Below are positions 61,198-64,000 of a DNA stretch of 64,000 nt, in pieces. Origin of the DNA: Yanghanlia caeni (GTDB lineage: Bacteria > Pseudomonadota > Gammaproteobacteria > Burkholderiales > Burkholderiaceae_B). The position numbers and the translations under genes are program-made. How positions within the stretch are numbered: the stretch's first letter is position 1; every line of letters starts with the position of its first letter. The notes below the pieces were generated by a model. That model did not search any database, was not told the origin of the DNA, and saw only the letters and a program-made list of their open reading frames with translations. The DNA lies in contig JAUZQE010000013.1 in NCBI GenBank assembly GCA_030733815.1, forward strand, positions 1-64,000, written 5' to 3'.

Positions 61198-64000
61198 ATG
61201 GCGACGACGACACTGGGCGTCAAGGTCGACGAGTCCGTACGCGATCGTCTCAAAACCGCTTCGGAACAGACCGGTTATACCGCCCATGCCCTGCACAAAC
61301 AGGCGCTGCTCAGCTATCTCAGCCGTATCGAGAAGGGCCAGCTGCCGGCCGAACTCTACCCGGGGGCCAACGGCGACGGTGCCGATGACGACGACGCCGC
61401 ACACCAGTTGCCCTCGCCGTTTCGCGAGTTTGCCCGCTCGGTGCAACCCCAGTCGGTTGGCCGTGCGGCCATTACCGCGGCCTACCGCAAAGCGGAAGAA
61501 GAATGCGTGCCATTGCTCCTGCCGCTTGCCGAGGTGCCCAAACCCGAGGCCGTGCGTGATCTGGCTGCGAAGCTTGTCACGCGCCTGCGCGAAAAGCGCA
61601 AGGGCGGCGGCGTCGAGGGCCTGATTCAGGAATTTTCGCTCTCCAGTCAGGAAGGCGTTGCACTCATGTGCCTGGCCGAAGCGCTGTTACGCATACCCGA
61701 CCGCGCCACCCGCGACGCCCTCATTCGCGACAAGATCGCAAAGGGCGACTGGAAGTCGCACACGGGTGGCTCGACCTCGCTCTTTGTCAACGCGGCCACG
61801 TGGGGCCTGGTACTCACCGGCAAGCTCGTGGCCGTCAACAGCGAAGCCAGTCTTTCGAACGCCCTGACCCGGCTTATCTCGAAGGGCGGCGAACCGGTCG
61901 TGCGCCGCGGCGTGAACATCGCCATGCGCATGATGGGCGAACAGTTCGTATCGGGGCAGACCATCTCCGAAGCGCTCGCCAACAACCAGCGCATGGAGGC
62001 GCGCGGTTTTACCTATTCGTACGACATGCTGGGCGAGGCGGCCACGACCGAGGAAGACGCTAAGCGCTATTACGACGCTTACGAACAGGCCATTCATGCC
62101 ATCGGCAAGTCGGCCGCCGGTCGTGGAATCTACGAGGGCCCGGGCATCTCCATCAAGCTTTCCGCACTGCACCCGCGTTATTCCCGGGCGCAGTTCGACC
62201 GGGTCATGAGCGAACTGTTGCCGCGCCTGCTCACCCTCACGCAACTCGCACGGGAATACGATGTAGGCATCAACATCGATGCCGAAGAAGCCGACCGGCT
62301 TGAAATCTCGCTCGATCTGCTCGAAGCCCTGTGTTTCGACCCCTCGCTGGAGGGCTGGAACGGAATCGGATTCGTGGTGCAGGCCTACCAGAAGCGTGCG
62401 CCGTTCGTCATCGATTACCTGATCGATCTGGCGCGGCGCAGCCGACACCGCCTCATGATCCGCCTGGTGAAGGGCGCCTACTGGGACACCGAGATCAAGC
62501 GGGCGCAGGTCGAAGGTCTGGAGGGATATCCGGTGTATACACGCAAGGTATATACCGACATTTCCTACCTGGCCTGCGCACGCAAACTGCTCGCCGCACC
62601 CGAGGCCGTGTTCCCGCAGTTTGCAACGCACAACGCATACACGGTGGCGGCCGTCTATCACATGGCAGGCCAGAACTACTACGCCGGTCAGTACGAATTC
62701 CAGTGCCTGCATGGCATGGGGGAAGAACTTTACGAAGAGGTGGTGGGCAAAGTGGCCGATGGCAAGCTGAACCGCCCCTGCCGCATCTACGCTCCGGTGG
62801 GCACGCATGAAACGCTGCTCGCGTATCTGGTGCGCCGCCTGCTCGAGAACGGTGCCAACACCTCATTCGTCAATCTCATCGGCGACCCGTCCATACCGGT
62901 CGACAGCCTGGTGGCCAACCCCGTTGAAGTCGCCAGCAGCATCACTCCGCTGGGTGCGCCGCACGAAAAAATTCCGTTGCCCCGCCACTTGTACGGGCGC
63001 CCCGAAGATGGCGCCAGGCTGAACTCGCAGGGCATCGACCTGAGCAACGAACACCGTCTGGCTTCGCTTGCCGCCGCGCTGCTCAGCAGCAGCGACCGCC
63101 AGTGGCGCGCCACGCCCATTATCGAGGGGCGCGAACCGCAATGGGATGACCAACGCGCCCGCGCCGTGCTGAACCCTGCCGACCACCGCGATCGCGTCGG
63201 TGCCGTCATCGACGCCACGCCCGAAGACATCGAAGCCGCCCTGCGGCAGGCCCAGCGCGCCGGCCAGGTCTGGCGCGCCACCCCCGTACACGAGCGGGCC
63301 CTGTGCCTGCGCCGCGCTGCGCAGATGCTGGAAGAGCACATGCAGTCGCTGCTGGGGCTCATCGTGCGCGAGGCGGGCAAGTCGCTGCCGAACGCCGTTG
63401 CCGAGGTGCGCGAAGCGGTCGACTTCCTGCGCTACTACAGCCAGCAGGTGGAACGCGAATTCGACAACGACACCCACCGCCCCCTGGGAACCGTACTGTG
63501 CATCAGCCCATGGAACTTCCCCATGGCGATCTTCCTGGGGCAGGTGTCGGCGGCACTGGCCGCCGGCAACGCCGTCATTGCAAAGCCAGCCGAACAGACC
63601 ACACTCATCGCGGCCGAAGCCATCCGCCTTCTGCATGCCGCGGGCGTGCCCGGCGGTGTGGTGCAGCTGCTGCCCGGCGACGGCGAAACGGTGGGCGCGG
63701 CATTAGTCGGCCACCGGGAAATCAACGGCGTAATGTTCACCGGCTCAACCGCCGTGGCACGCCATATTGCAGCCACGCTGGCCGAACGCCTCTCGCGCGA
63801 CGGCGCAACGGTCCCGCTCATCGCCGAAACGGGCGGTCAGAACGCCATGGTGGTCGATTCGTCGGCGCTGGCGGAACAGGTCGTGTACGACGTGCTGACG
63901 TCGGCCTTCGATTCCGCCGGCCAGCGCTGCTCGGCTCTGCGGATTCTGTGCGTGCAGGACGATTGCGCCGACCGCCTGCTGAATATGTTGCGCGGGGCCA
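61198..64000 (+). CDS. putA: Trifunctional proline utilization protein PutA (3' end beyond window)
   Basis: PutA oxidises proline to glutamate in two steps. An ATG at 61198 with AACAGGAGA opens a frame that continues past the window, so 934 codons are visible of a usual 1,200-1,300. An N-terminal ribbon-helix-helix DNA-binding domain is visible (TTTLGVKVDESVRDRLKTAS), indicating autorepressor activity. The FAD proline dehydrogenase domain has SIKLSALHPRYSRAQF, MIRLVKGAYWDTEIKRAQVE and FATHNAYTVAAVYHMAG. The P5C dehydrogenase domain begins near residue 620, with Glu877 in LIAETGGQNAM and catalytic Cys911 in SAGQRCSAL. Confidence 0.96.
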   Translation, partial: MATTTLGVKVDESVRDRLKTASEQTGYTAHALHKQALLSYLSRIEKGQLPAELYPGANGDGADDDDAAHQLPSPFREFARSVQPQSVGRAAITAAYRKAEEECVPLLLPLAEVPKPEAVRDLAAKLVTRLREKRKGGGVEGLIQEFSLSSQEGVALMCLAEALLRIPDRATRDALIRDKIAKGDWKSHTGGSTSLFVNAATWGLVLTGKLVAVNSEASLSNALTRLISKGGEPVVRRGVNIAMRMMGEQFVSGQTISEALANNQRMEARGFTYSYDMLGEAATTEEDAKRYYDAYEQAIHAIGKSAAGRGIYEGPGISIKLSALHPRYSRAQFDRVMSELLPRLLTLTQLAREYDVGINIDAEEADRLEISLDLLEALCFDPSLEGWNGIGFVVQAYQKRAPFVIDYLIDLARRSRHRLMIRLVKGAYWDTEIKRAQVEGLEGYPVYTRKVYTDISYLACARKLLAAPEAVFPQFATHNAYTVAAVYHMAGQNYYAGQYEFQCLHGMGEELYEEVVGKVADGKLNRPCRIYAPVGTHETLLAYLVRRLLENGANTSFVNLIGDPSIPVDSLVANPVEVASSITPLGAPHEKIPLPRHLYGRPEDGARLNSQGIDLSNEHRLASLAAALLSSSDRQWRATPIIEGREPQWDDQRARAVLNPADHRDRVGAVIDATPEDIEAALRQAQRAGQVWRATPVHERALCLRRAAQMLEEHMQSLLGLIVREAGKSLPNAVAEVREAVDFLRYYSQQVEREFDNDTHRPLGTVLCISPWNFPMAIFLGQVSAALAAGNAVIAKPAEQTTLIAAEAIRLLHAAGVPGGVVQLLPGDGETVGAALVGHREINGVMFTGSTAVARHIAATLAERLSRDGATVPLIAETGGQNAMVVDSSALAEQVVYDVLTSAFDSAGQRCSALRILCVQDDCADRLLNMLRGA

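Noticed and set aside
1-64000. CRISPR arrays, prophage, integrase, toxin-antitoxin or other defence genes
   Set aside because: No regularly spaced repeats, phage structural genes, integrases or defence-type domains were seen; only the partial insertion sequence at the left edge is mobile.

Overview
The window is GC-rich chromosomal DNA from a betaproteobacterium of the order Burkholderiales, most likely Alcaligenaceae. This rests on the gntR / sdhCDAB-sdhE-gltA / mdh arrangement, the prpBC-acnD-prpF-prpD operon, a DUF2863 gene beside earP-efp with an arginine-32 type EF-P, and the lack of plasmid or phage genes. No species can be assigned from sequence alone. Most genes are core metabolism. 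I did not find a clearly new multigene system; the more interesting signals are regulatory and structural.

Layout. 1-3.2 kb: the end of an IS5-type insertion sequence abuts a 5'-truncated cheW, followed by cheR-cheB-cheD, a chemoreceptor-adaptation cassette that looks partly degraded. 3.1-10.4 kb: a MocR-type regulator diverges from gabT and a four-component polyamine/GABA-type ABC transporter, whose first permease gene carries a frameshift in a C-tract. 10.4-12.9 kb: trpS, with a C-terminal DUF1508-like extension, and zapE. 13.1-28.5 kb: a TCA-cycle block (sucA-sucB-lpdA; divergent maeB; sdhC-D-A-B-E-gltA; a GntR regulator; divergent mdh). 28.5-38.4 kb: the methylcitrate cycle for propionate (prpR divergent from prpB-prpC-acnD-prpF-prpD). 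38.4-41.9 kb: two small genes and acnB. 42.1-45.1 kb: DUF2863, earP and efp. 45.2-52.2 kb: DUF1178 and a Yej/Dpp-like peptide ABC transporter. 52.2-56.8 kb: an AidB-like acyl-CoA dehydrogenase, a DUF423 protein, pgl-glk, an alkyladenine glycosylase and tRNA-Arg(ACG). 56.9-64 kb: two unknown genes, a cytochrome P450, an FMN L-lactate dehydrogenase, a gamma-carbonic-anhydrase-like protein and the first 934 codons of putA.

How the genes fit together. The centre of the window holds the citrate, 2-oxoglutarate dehydrogenase, succinate dehydrogenase, malate dehydrogenase, aconitase and methylcitrate enzymes within about 29 kb. An identical 21-bp near-palindrome lies upstream of both mdh and acnB, about 12 kb apart, and probably marks a local TCA regulon; the GntR protein encoded next to the mdh copy is the best candidate regulator. 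The prp operon has a textbook enhancer layout: repeated TGAAAC half-sites next to prpR, then a GG-N10-GC sigma-54 promoter before prpB. GABA, proline, lactate and peptide uptake or oxidation modules feed the same cycle, so the window suits an organism living on organic and amino acids.

Product names come from recognising conserved motifs by eye; no database search was run. Promoters, operators and RNA structures are inferred from sequence patterns.
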